Origin: Candidatus Saccharibacteria bacterium UBA1932
GTDB lineage: Bacteria; Patescibacteriota; Saccharimonadia; Saccharimonadales; Saccharimonadaceae
Direction: 5' to 3'
Length of the DNA stretch: 64,000 bases
Assembly: GCA_002337095.1 (NCBI GenBank)
Contig: DDFI01000006.1
Span: forward strand, 1 to 64,000
This document shows, piece after piece, positions 52,476 through 60,143 of the stretch; position 1 is the stretch's first letter, and each line of letters begins with the position of its first letter. A program made the position numbers and the translations under genes. The notes under the pieces are model-generated. The model was not told the DNA's origin. It made no database searches and saw only the letters and a list, made by a program, of their open reading frames with translations.

Positions 52476-53456
52476 ATGCAAACGACCGACACACCCACCG
52501 AGACGACAGATATTTTTAACTGGGCCAACCTCACCGACGGCATCAAAGATCAGCTTCAGATTGATCTATTCCTGTACACTAAAGGCTACACCGTCTATGC
52601 CACCAATTATACCCAAGAGCTCAAGCAGCAACTGAAGGTGCTGTTCCTTTACGAGATGATCAGCGAGGTTCAAACGGGCGCGGCGACTGGCCTGACGGTG
52701 CGGGAATTCGAGGCTGCCGAGGCCGAGGATAATGTGCTCGAATACACCACGCTCGACAAGGCCGAGCACGTGCAGGAGGTGATCGAACAGATTGCCTATG
52801 GCGAGGAAGGCCTGGAAGTATTCAGCGAGGGCGATCACGAGTTTAAAAAAGTCAAAGGCATTATTGCGCGGTTTCGCCATGCCGGTCGCGAGCCGTTCTA
52901 TATTACCAAATTGCTGCCGCAGGCGCAGGTGCTCAAGGGCGCTACGGCCTGGATATTCAACGAGGGTAGCTTCCGGCCATTTGCGGCAGATGCTGGCCTG
53001 CGCATTACACCCGACAACCAAGTGCTGATTATCGGCAATGATATTTTTGTGTTCGATGAGGTCAAGTTTGTGCGATTGTTTGGCTACGATGCCAAAAAAT
53101 TTGCCCTGGCCGAAGAGAAAATTAAAGCGATCGAGGAGCACTTTAAGCTTTCATTTCCCGAGGGAGCGTCGCTTGATACGCTGGTGCGCGACAGCAAACC
53201 ACTTGTCAATAAGCTGCAAAAAATCGATCCTCAGCTAGTGACGCAGCAGCAGCTGATGGATCACAACGACGAAATCGGCATGGATCTCATGCAAGACGAC
53301 GCGACGGGCGCGATTATCCTGATGGATACAAAAGATGTGCAGAAATTCGTGAATTTGCTCAACGACGACTACGTGACTAGCGAGATGACCGGCATCAAAT
53401 ATGAGGTCAAAAACAAAAAAGAACTGCGCCTCGACAGCACAGATAGCGCTGCGTAG
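52476..53456 (+). CDS. KwaB-like (DUF4868) protein
   Basis: 326 aa soluble protein. The central part VLIIGNDIFVFDEVKFVRLFGY, followed by a charged helix and LVNKLQKI, and the end VNLLNDDYVTSEMTGIKYEV, resemble the DUF4868 domain of KwaB from the Kiwa anti-phage system; this is a pattern judgement without a profile search. The usual partner KwaA, a small four-helix membrane protein, is not adjacent. It stands as a single leaderless gene between a small unit and a glycosidase. Its role could be defence or something housekeeping in this lineage. Confidence 0.6.
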   Translation: MQTTDTPTETTDIFNWANLTDGIKDQLQIDLFLYTKGYTVYATNYTQELKQQLKVLFLYEMISEVQTGAATGLTVREFEAAEAEDNVLEYTTLDKAEHVQEVIEQIAYGEEGLEVFSEGDHEFKKVKGIIARFRHAGREPFYITKLLPQAQVLKGATAWIFNEGSFRPFAADAGLRITPDNQVLIIGNDIFVFDEVKFVRLFGYDAKKFALAEEKIKAIEEHFKLSFPEGASLDTLVRDSKPLVNKLQKIDPQLVTQQQLMDHNDEIGMDLMQDDATGAIILMDTKDVQKFVNLLNDDYVTSEMTGIKYEVKNKKELRLDSTDSAA

Positions 53457-53462
53457 TATAAT
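53457..53462 (+). promoter_or_regulatory. -10 box of the GH1 gene
   Basis: TATAAT overlapping the end of the preceding gene, 8 nt before the ATG; leaderless. Confidence 0.74.
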
Positions 53463-53470
53463 AAGGCTAT

Positions 53471-54733
53471 ATGCCGCGTAAGACCGATCTATTATTTCCA
53501 AAAAAATTCCTATGGGGCGTTGCCACAAGCGCGCATCAGGTAGAGGGCGGTACGACCAATCAGTGGACAGAATGGGAGGCGCGACAGGCGCCCAGCCTGG
53601 CAGCGCAGGCAAGCTACCATTATGACGACCTAGATAACTGGGATGCAATTGCGGGCGAAGCCAAAAAACCGCGGAATTATATCTCGGCCGCCGCCGCCGA
53701 CCACTACAATTTATACGAGAAAGATATGGAGATTGCTCGCCGCATGCACTGCAATGCGTGGCGTTTTAGCGTGGAATGGTCGCGGGTCGAACCGCGTGAA
53801 GGTGAGTGGGATGAGCAAGAGATCACGCACTACCGCCGCTATGTCGAGGCGCTTAAGGCGCGCGATCTAGAGCCGGTGGTGACGCTTTTCCACATGACAT
53901 TGCCGATCTGGTTTGCCGAGATGGGTGGATTCGAAACGCGGGCGAATACGCGATATTTTACGCGATATGCCCAGCGGATTATTCGTGCGCTAGGGGTGAA
54001 TGTGCGCTATATCATCACCATCAACGAGCCCGAGGTGTATACGAAGCTAGGCTATCAGGATGGCCTGTATCCACCCGGTAAGCTAGATCAACGATTGGCG
54101 CGGCGGGTGCTGGGCAACCTCGCCTATGCCCATAACCAAGCGGCCGATGCCATTCATAAGCTTAATCGTCGCTACCGCGTGTCGATCGCAAAAAACAGCA
54201 CCTATATCTATCCGGGGGATGATGCTCGGTTGACGGTGCGGGCGGCCCAGGCCATGCAGTTTCGCAGCGATGATATGTTTATGCGCAGAGTGGTAAAAAC
54301 ATGTGATTTTTTGGCGATGAATTATTATACCAGCGAACGCGTGTACGGCTATCGGGTGCACAATCCCGAGTCACCACTGAGCGATCTAGGCTGGCATATG
54401 GCGCCGGGCGATATTCAGTATGCTCTTGAGCGTTGGCACGACAAGTACGAAAAACCCATTATGATCACCGAAAATGGCGTTGCCGATGATCGCGACGACT
54501 ACCGCAAGTGGTGGCTGATGACCACGCTGATTGCGATGCAAAAAGCCATGGGCAATGGCGTGCAGCTGCTGGGCTATATGCACTGGAGTTTGCTTGATAC
54601 GTTTGAATGGAACAAAGGGTTTTGGCCGCATTTTGGGCTGGTAGCGGTGGATCGTCGCACGATGAAACGCTCGCCGCGGCCGAGTGCGCTATGGTATGCC
54701 CGGGCCCTTGCAAAGATACGGAAGGAGAAATAG
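53471..54733 (+). CDS. glycoside hydrolase family 1 (beta-glucosidase-like)
   Basis: 420 aa, slightly short for GH1 (usually 440-480). N-terminal signature FLWGVATSAHQVEG, acid/base Glu in YIITINEPEVYT, and nucleophile Glu in IMITENGVADD. No signal peptide, so it is cytoplasmic and would need imported oligosaccharides or glycosides; no sugar transporter is seen in the window. YvcK-like gene starts 7 nt downstream. Confidence 0.93.
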   Translation: MPRKTDLLFPKKFLWGVATSAHQVEGGTTNQWTEWEARQAPSLAAQASYHYDDLDNWDAIAGEAKKPRNYISAAAADHYNLYEKDMEIARRMHCNAWRFSVEWSRVEPREGEWDEQEITHYRRYVEALKARDLEPVVTLFHMTLPIWFAEMGGFETRANTRYFTRYAQRIIRALGVNVRYIITINEPEVYTKLGYQDGLYPPGKLDQRLARRVLGNLAYAHNQAADAIHKLNRRYRVSIAKNSTYIYPGDDARLTVRAAQAMQFRSDDMFMRRVVKTCDFLAMNYYTSERVYGYRVHNPESPLSDLGWHMAPGDIQYALERWHDKYEKPIMITENGVADDRDDYRKWWLMTTLIAMQKAMGNGVQLLGYMHWSLLDTFEWNKGFWPHFGLVAVDRRTMKRSPRPSALWYARALAKIRKEK

Positions 54734-54740
54734 CACGGTC

Positions 54741-55748
54741 ATGAATGAAAGGGAATTACCACGTGGGCCGCGAATTGTCGTTATCGGCGGTGGTACGGGC
54801 AGTTTTACATTACTCAAGGATCTCAAGCGCTATGTACAAGATCTGACGGCGCTGGTCAATATGGCCGATGATGGCGGCTCGACCGGCCAGCTGCGTGATG
54901 AGCTAGGCGCATTGCCGCCGGGCGATGTACGGCAATGCTTGGTGGCGCTGAGTAATTCGCCCCGAGTACGAGATTTGTTCAATTATCGGTTCGAAGAGGG
55001 GACGCTGGCTGGGCACGCATTTGGCAATCTGCTGCTGTCGGCACTCGAGAAAATGACAGGTAGCTTCGCCGAGGCAGTCGAGGGTGCGGGTGAAATCCTG
55101 GCAATCACTGGCCGCGTACTGCCGATGACGCTTGATGATGTGCATCTCGAGCTTGTGGCGCCCGACGGCACGGTAACAAGCAGCCAGTTTGTAATACAGG
55201 ATATGGATTTTGCGGGTGTGCGGCCGCAGCTGCGATTGTCTCCGCCGGCGCGGCTCAACCCCGCTGCCAGACAGGCGATTATGCAGGCGAGCCTGATTGT
55301 GATTGCCCCAGGCAATCTGTATACTAGCTTAGCGCCGGCTCTATTGGTGGATGGCGTAAGCGAGGCGCTGGCAGCGGCGACCGCGCGCAAAGTGTATGTT
55401 TGCAACCTCGTGACCAAGCCAGGCCAGACCGATGGAATGACGGTGAGTGATTACGCGGCCGAGATCGAACGCTTTATGGATGGCCCAAAGCTCGACTACG
55501 TCATATACAATAATGTCAAACCAGACCCCGAGCTCATCGACAAGTACGCCCACGATGGCGAATATCCCGTAGAATGGGACGATGCAACGCTTACCAAGGC
55601 GCATTACCGCGCCAAAGGGCTCGATTTAGTTGCGCGCGAGATCTGGCAAGGGGCGAGCGCTGGTGATCCTATTGCCGCAACACGCACCTTTATTCGCCAT
55701 GATGCCGACAAAGTAGCCCGAGAACTGATGAAGATATACTTTGATTAA
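54741..55748 (+). CDS. YvcK/CofD-like protein (gluconeogenesis factor family)
   Basis: 335 aa. The N-terminal loop VVIGGGTGSFTLLKDL and MADDGGSTGQLRDELG are diagnostic; NLVTKPGQTDGMTVSDY is also typical. In B. subtilis this UDP-sugar-binding protein affects cell shape and carbon use. The usual partners rapZ and whiA are absent here. GGAAGGAG overlaps the GH1 end and sets the start at 54741. Confidence 0.92.
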   Translation: MNERELPRGPRIVVIGGGTGSFTLLKDLKRYVQDLTALVNMADDGGSTGQLRDELGALPPGDVRQCLVALSNSPRVRDLFNYRFEEGTLAGHAFGNLLLSALEKMTGSFAEAVEGAGEILAITGRVLPMTLDDVHLELVAPDGTVTSSQFVIQDMDFAGVRPQLRLSPPARLNPAARQAIMQASLIVIAPGNLYTSLAPALLVDGVSEALAAATARKVYVCNLVTKPGQTDGMTVSDYAAEIERFMDGPKLDYVIYNNVKPDPELIDKYAHDGEYPVEWDDATLTKAHYRAKGLDLVAREIWQGASAGDPIAATRTFIRHDADKVARELMKIYFD

Positions 55749-55756
55749 TCACTATA

Positions 55757-55785
55757 TTGACATTACGTCACACTTATGGTAATAT
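55757..55785 (+). promoter_or_regulatory. consensus promoter of the 44-aa membrane microprotein
   Basis: TTGACA (757-762), a 17-bp spacer and TAATAT (780-785), ending 6 nt before the ATG; the strongest leaderless promoter in the window. Confidence 0.82.
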
Positions 55786-55791
55786 GAAAAT

Positions 55792-55926
55792 ATGAATGCA
55801 CATGCAAACACACACACTGATTCCGTAACTACCTTTAAAACTACAGTTGTCACGACGTCATTTGTAGTGAATGTGGTCGTATTTGCAACGTGGCTAGTAT
55901 ATATGCTGTCGGTGCGCCTGGCATAA
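55792..55926 (+). CDS. 44-aa single-helix membrane microprotein
   Basis: ATG at 55792, stop TAA at 55924-55926. A Thr/His-rich N-terminus (about 1-18, NAHANTHTDSV) is followed by one hydrophobic helix (about 19-42: VVTTSFVVNVVVFATWLVYM). A consensus promoter before it and a strong terminator 18 nt after it mark a discrete gene. It lies just before the mraZ division cluster. Function unknown; a small division or membrane regulator is possible. Confidence 0.68.
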   Translation: MNAHANTHTDSVTTFKTTVVTTSFVVNVVVFATWLVYMLSVRLA

Positions 55927-55943
55927 TAGATGGGCGTATAAAT

Positions 55944-55979
55944 AATAGCGTCTCCTCGAACGGGAAGACGCTATTTTTT
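55944..55979 (+). terminator. intrinsic terminator after the 44-aa gene
   Basis: Ten-bp stem AATAGCGTCT / AGACGCTATT with a 12-nt loop followed by TTTT. Confidence 0.88.
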
Positions 55980-56011
55980 GTGGGTTTTCCACAGAATTGT
56001 GGAAAACCCAC
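55980..56011. repeat. perfect 14-bp inverted repeat before mraZ
   Basis: GTGGGTTTTCCACA (55980-55993) and TGTGGAAAACCCAC (55998-56011) with a GAAT loop. There is no T run after it. TGGG occurs at its edge, as in MraZ boxes, so it could be part of the control region. Confidence 0.75.
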
Positions 56012-56048
56012 CCAGGGCCACTACAAATCATACAAAAAAGACTTGCAG

Positions 56049-56075
56049 TGGGTAGATGTGGGTATTATAGTGGGG
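56049..56075 (+). promoter_or_regulatory. MraZ boxes overlapping the mraZ promoter
   Basis: TGGGT at 56049-56053, TGGGT at 56059-56063 and TGGGG at 56071-56075, spaced 10 and 12 bp, match the TGGGN repeats bound by MraZ. A TATTAT (56063-56068) overlaps the second box, so binding would block transcription: likely autorepression of the cluster. Confidence 0.7.
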
Positions 56076-56176
56076 TTAGTGGAACAAGCGGGAAGACAAT
56101 CCCGTCACACAAACACCACCACAACAAACACATTAAAAGCAGGGAACCAACAGGGAAGGAAGCGGCGGCATACGCG

Positions 56177-56542
56177 ATGGACTATTTCGAACGTAAGCTC
56201 GATGACAAGCGTCGGTTAACCATACCGACTGAGCTACGTGCGGAATTTGCCACTGGTGTCGTTGTCTCGCGCGGCTTTGGCGACTATTTGCATCTGTACT
56301 CGCAACAAGTATGGGACAAAGAAGTCGAACCAGCGCTGGCCGGTGACAGCATATTCGACGAAGAGCTGGCCGACCTAAACGTACGTTTCCGACGCGGTAA
56401 AATCGCACAGGCGCTCGACCAAAAACAAGGCCGAGTGACACTCGAGCAGCACCTGCTTGATTATGCGAGTATCGACCGCGAAATCGTCGCCGTGAGAGTA
56501 GGGCAGTATTGGCGCCTTGGCTCACCCGACAAATTAGCTTAG
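56177..56542 (+). CDS. mraZ: transcriptional regulator MraZ
   Basis: 121 aa with two AbrB-like halves. The first begins YFERKLDDKRRLTIPTELR, the MraZ hallmark; the second, GRVTLEQHLLDYASIDREIVAV, repeats the pattern. The Ser/Arg motif DxxGR is altered to DDKRR and KQGR. The start is at 56177; the leader is over 100 nt with a GGAAGGAAG about 15 nt before the ATG. It heads the cluster and probably represses it through the boxes upstream. Confidence 0.92.
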   Translation: MDYFERKLDDKRRLTIPTELRAEFATGVVVSRGFGDYLHLYSQQVWDKEVEPALAGDSIFDEELADLNVRFRRGKIAQALDQKQGRVTLEQHLLDYASIDREIVAVRVGQYWRLGSPDKLA

Positions 56543-56662
56543 TATATTATCTGCCCAAGTTGACCGTTCATTAACAATCCAAACACAGTAATCGATATCC
56601 TCGAGATCAACTATCTGATGATGAGTTGGGGCGTGGTACGTGGCCCACATTAAACAAGCCAT
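56534..56662 (-). CDS. possible 42-aa small protein, antisense to the mraZ end
   Basis: ATG on the minus strand at 56662 with AGAGGAAGG 4 nt upstream, a strong ribosome-binding site. It encodes a Trp- and Asp-rich peptide with VDLEDIDYCVWIVNERST and ends inside the mraZ stop region (9-bp overlap). No clear promoter was seen. The rest of the 400-nt gap (to 56942) holds a C-rich tract, an 8-bp hairpin near 56893-56911 and the rsmH promoter, and no other gene. Confidence 0.35.
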   Translation of the reverse strand: MACLMWATYHAPTHHQIVDLEDIDYCVWIVNERSTWADNILS

Positions 56663-56929
56663 TGCACCTTCCTCTCACACACAACACCTCCCAAAACTCC
56701 ACCTCACAAACGAGGCCTAGTCTCCGCTAGACCTCACACATAAGTCTCTCAGGCCAGATGTACGGCTGGGACATGAGTTCTGCTCTAGAACCCTTTATAG
56801 CGTACCTCTGGACAACTTATATACAAACACAAACACCCTTTGCGAACACAAACATTCCCAATTTGTCATCAGTTAGGTGATCTCGAGCCTCTGGCCTAGC
56901 CAGGGGAGCGTTGGTTCTCGCATATATGC

Positions 56930-56935
56930 TAGAAT
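56930..56935 (+). promoter_or_regulatory. extended -10 box of rsmH
   Basis: TGC-TAGAAT 7 nt before the ATG at 56943; leaderless. An in-frame ATG at 56934 overlaps this box and cannot be the start of that transcript. Confidence 0.7.
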
Positions 56936-56942
56936 GAACGAT

Positions 56943-57833
56943 ATGAGTATAAAAGAACATCCACCACTTCATGTTCCGGTATTGCTCGAATCGGTGCTGC
57001 AGCTGCTTGATCCTAAATTGGGGGAGAACTATCTCGACCTCACGGCTGGGTATGGCGGGCATGCAGATGCGATTCTTGGCATTACCACGAATTACGCTGA
57101 ATCTGTCTTGGTAGACCGCGACGAATGTGCGATTCGCACGTTGGAGCGGTTTTCTACCCAAGGCGCTCGCCTTGTGCATACTGATTTTTTGGCTGCGGCC
57201 AGGCAATTAGTAAGCCAGGGCACGCAATTTAGCCTGATTCTCATTGACTTGGGGGTGTCGTCACCGCAGCTCGATATTGCGAGCCGAGGATTTTCCTTTA
57301 CTCACGATGGCCCCCTCGATATGAGGATGGATCATCGCAACCAGCTGACGGCCGAGCGATTGGTCAATACGCTGCGTCGCGATGAACTAGTGCGGATTAT
57401 TAGTGAGTATGGCGAGGAACCTGCCGGTGTCGCGCGGCGATATGTCGACGCGATTATCAGCGCTAGGCCACTCCACACAACAGGGGAGCTTCGTGACGTG
57501 ATACTCGGCGCTCATGTCGGCAGGTGGCAACGAACCCACCCGGCGACACGCACATTTCAGGGGCTGCGTATTGCAGTCAATGACGAGCTTCGACAAGTCG
57601 AACAGGTCTTGCCGCTGATGACTCAGCTGCTGCGACCAGGCGGACGAGTCGGTGTTATTAGCTTTCATAGCCTCGAGGATCGTATGGTGAAACGATATTT
57701 TGCCGAACAATCCCAGGCTGGCTACGAAGCCGAGCTGCAGATACTGACGCGTAAGCCAATCGACGGAGCCACTTATGATGTTCACAATCCGCGTGCACGT
57801 AGCGCCAAGCTGCGGGTCGCAGTGAAAAAATAA
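56943..57833 (+). CDS. rsmH: 16S rRNA (cytosine-1402 N4)-methyltransferase
   Basis: About 296 aa. N-terminal HVPVLLESVLQLLDPKLG, SAM motif DLTAGYGGHADAIL, and the family boxes IDLGVSSPQLD, GFSF and ISFHSLEDRMVKRYF. The second conserved gene of the division cluster, but it has a separate promoter and is 400 nt from mraZ. Confidence 0.95.
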   Translation: MSIKEHPPLHVPVLLESVLQLLDPKLGENYLDLTAGYGGHADAILGITTNYAESVLVDRDECAIRTLERFSTQGARLVHTDFLAAARQLVSQGTQFSLILIDLGVSSPQLDIASRGFSFTHDGPLDMRMDHRNQLTAERLVNTLRRDELVRIISEYGEEPAGVARRYVDAIISARPLHTTGELRDVILGAHVGRWQRTHPATRTFQGLRIAVNDELRQVEQVLPLMTQLLRPGGRVGVISFHSLEDRMVKRYFAEQSQAGYEAELQILTRKPIDGATYDVHNPRARSAKLRVAVKK

Positions 57834-57858
57834 ACAACAATGGAGGAGGCAACACACC

Positions 57859-57924
57859 ATGCCAATCCACATCCCAGTACAAAACGCATCAGTCGAGACC
57901 AAGGTGCTCGTTCGCGTTAAGTAA
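57859..57924 (+). CDS. 21-aa peptide with a strong ribosome-binding site
   Basis: ATG at 57859, stop TAA at 57922-57924. GGAGGAGG lies 9 nt upstream, the strongest Shine-Dalgarno in this cluster. The peptide begins MPIHIPVQNASVE and ends LVRVK. It fits between rsmH and ftsL and is followed by a very stable hairpin. It may be a leader peptide or a true microprotein; no family recognised. Confidence 0.55.
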   Translation: MPIHIPVQNASVETKVLVRVK

Positions 57925-57952
57925 TTGCCCTTAGTGCCCCGGGTGGTACGAT
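57925..57952 (+). promoter_or_regulatory. candidate ftsL promoter
   Basis: TTGCCC, a 16-bp spacer, and TGG-TACGAT. It overlaps the left arm of the hairpin at 57938-57983. Confidence 0.4.
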
Positions 57953-57986
57953 AGGCGCCACAGTGTGACTATCGCCGCCCGGGTGC
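57936..57986 (+). promoter_or_regulatory. stable hairpin between the 21-aa ORF and ftsL
   Basis: CCCGGGTGG (938-946) pairs with CCGCCCGGG (975-983), and after a TA bulge CGATAG (949-954) pairs with CTATCG (969-974): 15 pairs with a 14-nt loop. There is no T run, so it is not a standard terminator. It could be an attenuator or RNA stabiliser. Confidence 0.65.
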
Positions 57987-58030
57987 CTAGCACCAAAACA
58001 TAAACAATAATCAAAAAACATTCCACCACA

Positions 58031-58384
58031 ATGTCTAACAATACACGTACCGCTCAATTCACATCGAGACGCGCCGCTTCGTACGGTCGTAATCAGAACA
58101 CTACGCGATTTGCCTCGGCTGTCAAACTCGGCCCCGTTACGCATACAGTGCTTGTTGCACTTATGATTACTGTGCTTGGTTTGATATACTTAACACAGGC
58201 GACACGGGCAACTGGCTACGACTATACTGCCGCAAGCGTTGATGCAAAAATCGCCGAACTCACTACACAAAAGACTGATCTAGAGGTAGAGAACGCACGT
58301 CTGACAGCGCTGCAAACGGTGCAGTCGAGTAGTGTGGCCAAAACAATGTCCACACCATCCGAAACGCACTACCTAAGCGAATAG
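58031..58384 (+). CDS. ftsL: FtsL-like division protein
   Basis: 117 aa. Basic N-terminus (about 1-35), one transmembrane helix (about 39-58, TVLVALMITVLGLIYLT), then a short coiled coil (LTTQKTDLEVENARLTALQ). The architecture and the position between rsmH and ftsI identify it; sequence alone would not. No clear ribosome-binding site precedes the ATG. Confidence 0.78.
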   Translation: MSNNTRTAQFTSRRAASYGRNQNTTRFASAVKLGPVTHTVLVALMITVLGLIYLTQATRATGYDYTAASVDAKIAELTTQKTDLEVENARLTALQTVQSSSVAKTMSTPSETHYLSE

Positions 58385-58389
58385 TATTT

Positions 58390-60132
58390 ATGAATCTGCA
58401 TTTTTTGGCTGGCAGCCGCAACGAAAAACTCGCCATCATGGTCGTGATCATTATGGCGGTGTTTATTGGGCGGCTGTTTTGGCTGCAGATTGTGCAGCAC
58501 GATCATTTTATGGCAGAGGCGCGGCGGGAGTATCTTGGCCAAGACAAAATTGTTGCTGATCGCGGCGAGATCTATGCCATGAACGACGGCGTACCGGTAC
58601 GTTTAGTGATGAATGAGAATATCTACACGGTATTTGTGGACCCAGCAGTGGTGGGCAACCCACGAGTGACGTCGAGCACTATTCGTCGCATTGCTGGCGA
58701 CAAGACATTTGCAAAAATTGATAGCCTCATCGCGGCCAAACCAAGCCGTTATCAGATTGTGGCCAAAAACCTCACGCCGCAGCAAGCATCTGATCTAAAA
58801 AAAGAGAATCTTCTTGGTGTCGGCCTGCAAAAAGAAACTCAGCGCGTCTACCCCGAGGGACAGCTGGCTGCATCGGTGCTGGGGTTTGTAAATGCCGAGG
58901 GCAAGGGCAGCTATGGTGTCGAAGGTGCGCTAGATACGCGGCTGAAGGGCACTGATGGCACGCTGCGGGCGGTGCGCGACGTACGCAACATACCGCTGAC
59001 GATTGGCCAGGAAAACGCGCTGGTGCCAGCCAAGAATGGCGATACGCTGGCACTGACGCTCGATACTAACATCCAAAGCTATGCCGAGCAAGCGTTGCAG
59101 CGAGGCATGGAAAAAAGCGGCGCAACCAATGGTAGCGTGTTGGTGATGGATCCGCAGACCGGTCACGTGCTCGCCATGGCAAATCTACCTGGCTATAACC
59201 CGGCGGAATACGGTAGGGTAACTGATGCTGCGTTATTTAATAATCCTATCATCTCTATGCCGTATGAGGCGGGGTCGGTTATCAAGCCATTTACGGTGAC
59301 GATTGGGCTTGATAAGGGAGTGATTACGCCGGCGAGCACCTACAATAACACCGACTATATCCAGGTGGCGGATCGTACAATTAAAAATGCATCGATCGGT
59401 CGCAAAACCGGCATCATCACCATTCAGGACGCCCTTAATTGGTCGTTCAATACAGGCATGGTGACGGTACTCGAGCGCCTTGGTGACGGGCAAAACATCA
59501 CCTATCAGGCGCGCCAGACAATGTACGACTATTATTACAACAAATATCATTTTGCCCAAGCAACTGGCATCGAGCTGGCAAATGAAGCCGATGGCCTGCT
59601 GCTATCACCCGATAGCCCCAATGGCAACGCTGTGCAGTATGCGACGATGACGTTTGGGCAGGGCATGAACCCCACGATGATACAGGTGTGCAGCGCATTT
59701 AATATGCTCATGAATGGCGGCACCTACTACCACCCGACGATTTTGGCCGGGACAATTACAGATGGACGACTGAAGTCACAGGCTGATCAGCCGCCGATTA
59801 CAGGGGTGATTAAGCCCGAGACCGCCGCAACTATTCGGCAGATGGTACATGATGCCCGGACCGAATTCTATGCAGGCCACGACAAAAAAGGCTATAATAT
59901 TGGCGGCAAGACTGGTACCTCGCAAACTCTGAAACCTGACGGTAGTTATTCTGACACGCAGACGATTGCGACCTACTTGGGCTACGGGGGCGATCCGACA
60001 CCACGGTATACAATTATGGTTAAGCTATGGGGCAAAGACAAGAACCTTCAGGGGGGCGCAGATGCGTTGCCGGTGTTCACTGATATTTCAAATTGGATGA
60101 TTGATTACTTGAAGCTTCAGCCAAAAGGATAG
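58390..60132 (+). CDS. ftsI: division transpeptidase FtsI / PBP2-type penicillin-binding protein
   Basis: 580 aa. One N-terminal helix (about 15-34), a dimerisation domain, then the transpeptidase domain. The three active-site motifs are SVIK in YEAGSVIKPFT, SFN in NWSFNTGM, and KTG in GGKTGTSQT. The ATG is 5 nt after the ftsL stop, without a clear Shine-Dalgarno. Confidence 0.95.
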   Translation: MNLHFLAGSRNEKLAIMVVIIMAVFIGRLFWLQIVQHDHFMAEARREYLGQDKIVADRGEIYAMNDGVPVRLVMNENIYTVFVDPAVVGNPRVTSSTIRRIAGDKTFAKIDSLIAAKPSRYQIVAKNLTPQQASDLKKENLLGVGLQKETQRVYPEGQLAASVLGFVNAEGKGSYGVEGALDTRLKGTDGTLRAVRDVRNIPLTIGQENALVPAKNGDTLALTLDTNIQSYAEQALQRGMEKSGATNGSVLVMDPQTGHVLAMANLPGYNPAEYGRVTDAALFNNPIISMPYEAGSVIKPFTVTIGLDKGVITPASTYNNTDYIQVADRTIKNASIGRKTGIITIQDALNWSFNTGMVTVLERLGDGQNITYQARQTMYDYYYNKYHFAQATGIELANEADGLLLSPDSPNGNAVQYATMTFGQGMNPTMIQVCSAFNMLMNGGTYYHPTILAGTITDGRLKSQADQPPITGVIKPETAATIRQMVHDARTEFYAGHDKKGYNIGGKTGTSQTLKPDGSYSDTQTIATYLGYGGDPTPRYTIMVKLWGKDKNLQGGADALPVFTDISNWMIDYLKLQPKG

Positions 60133-60143
60133 ATAATAGGGAT

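Noticed and set aside
57936..57986. The hairpin before ftsL as an intrinsic terminator
   Set aside because: It is GC-rich and stable but is followed by CTAGCACC and an A-rich stretch without a T run.
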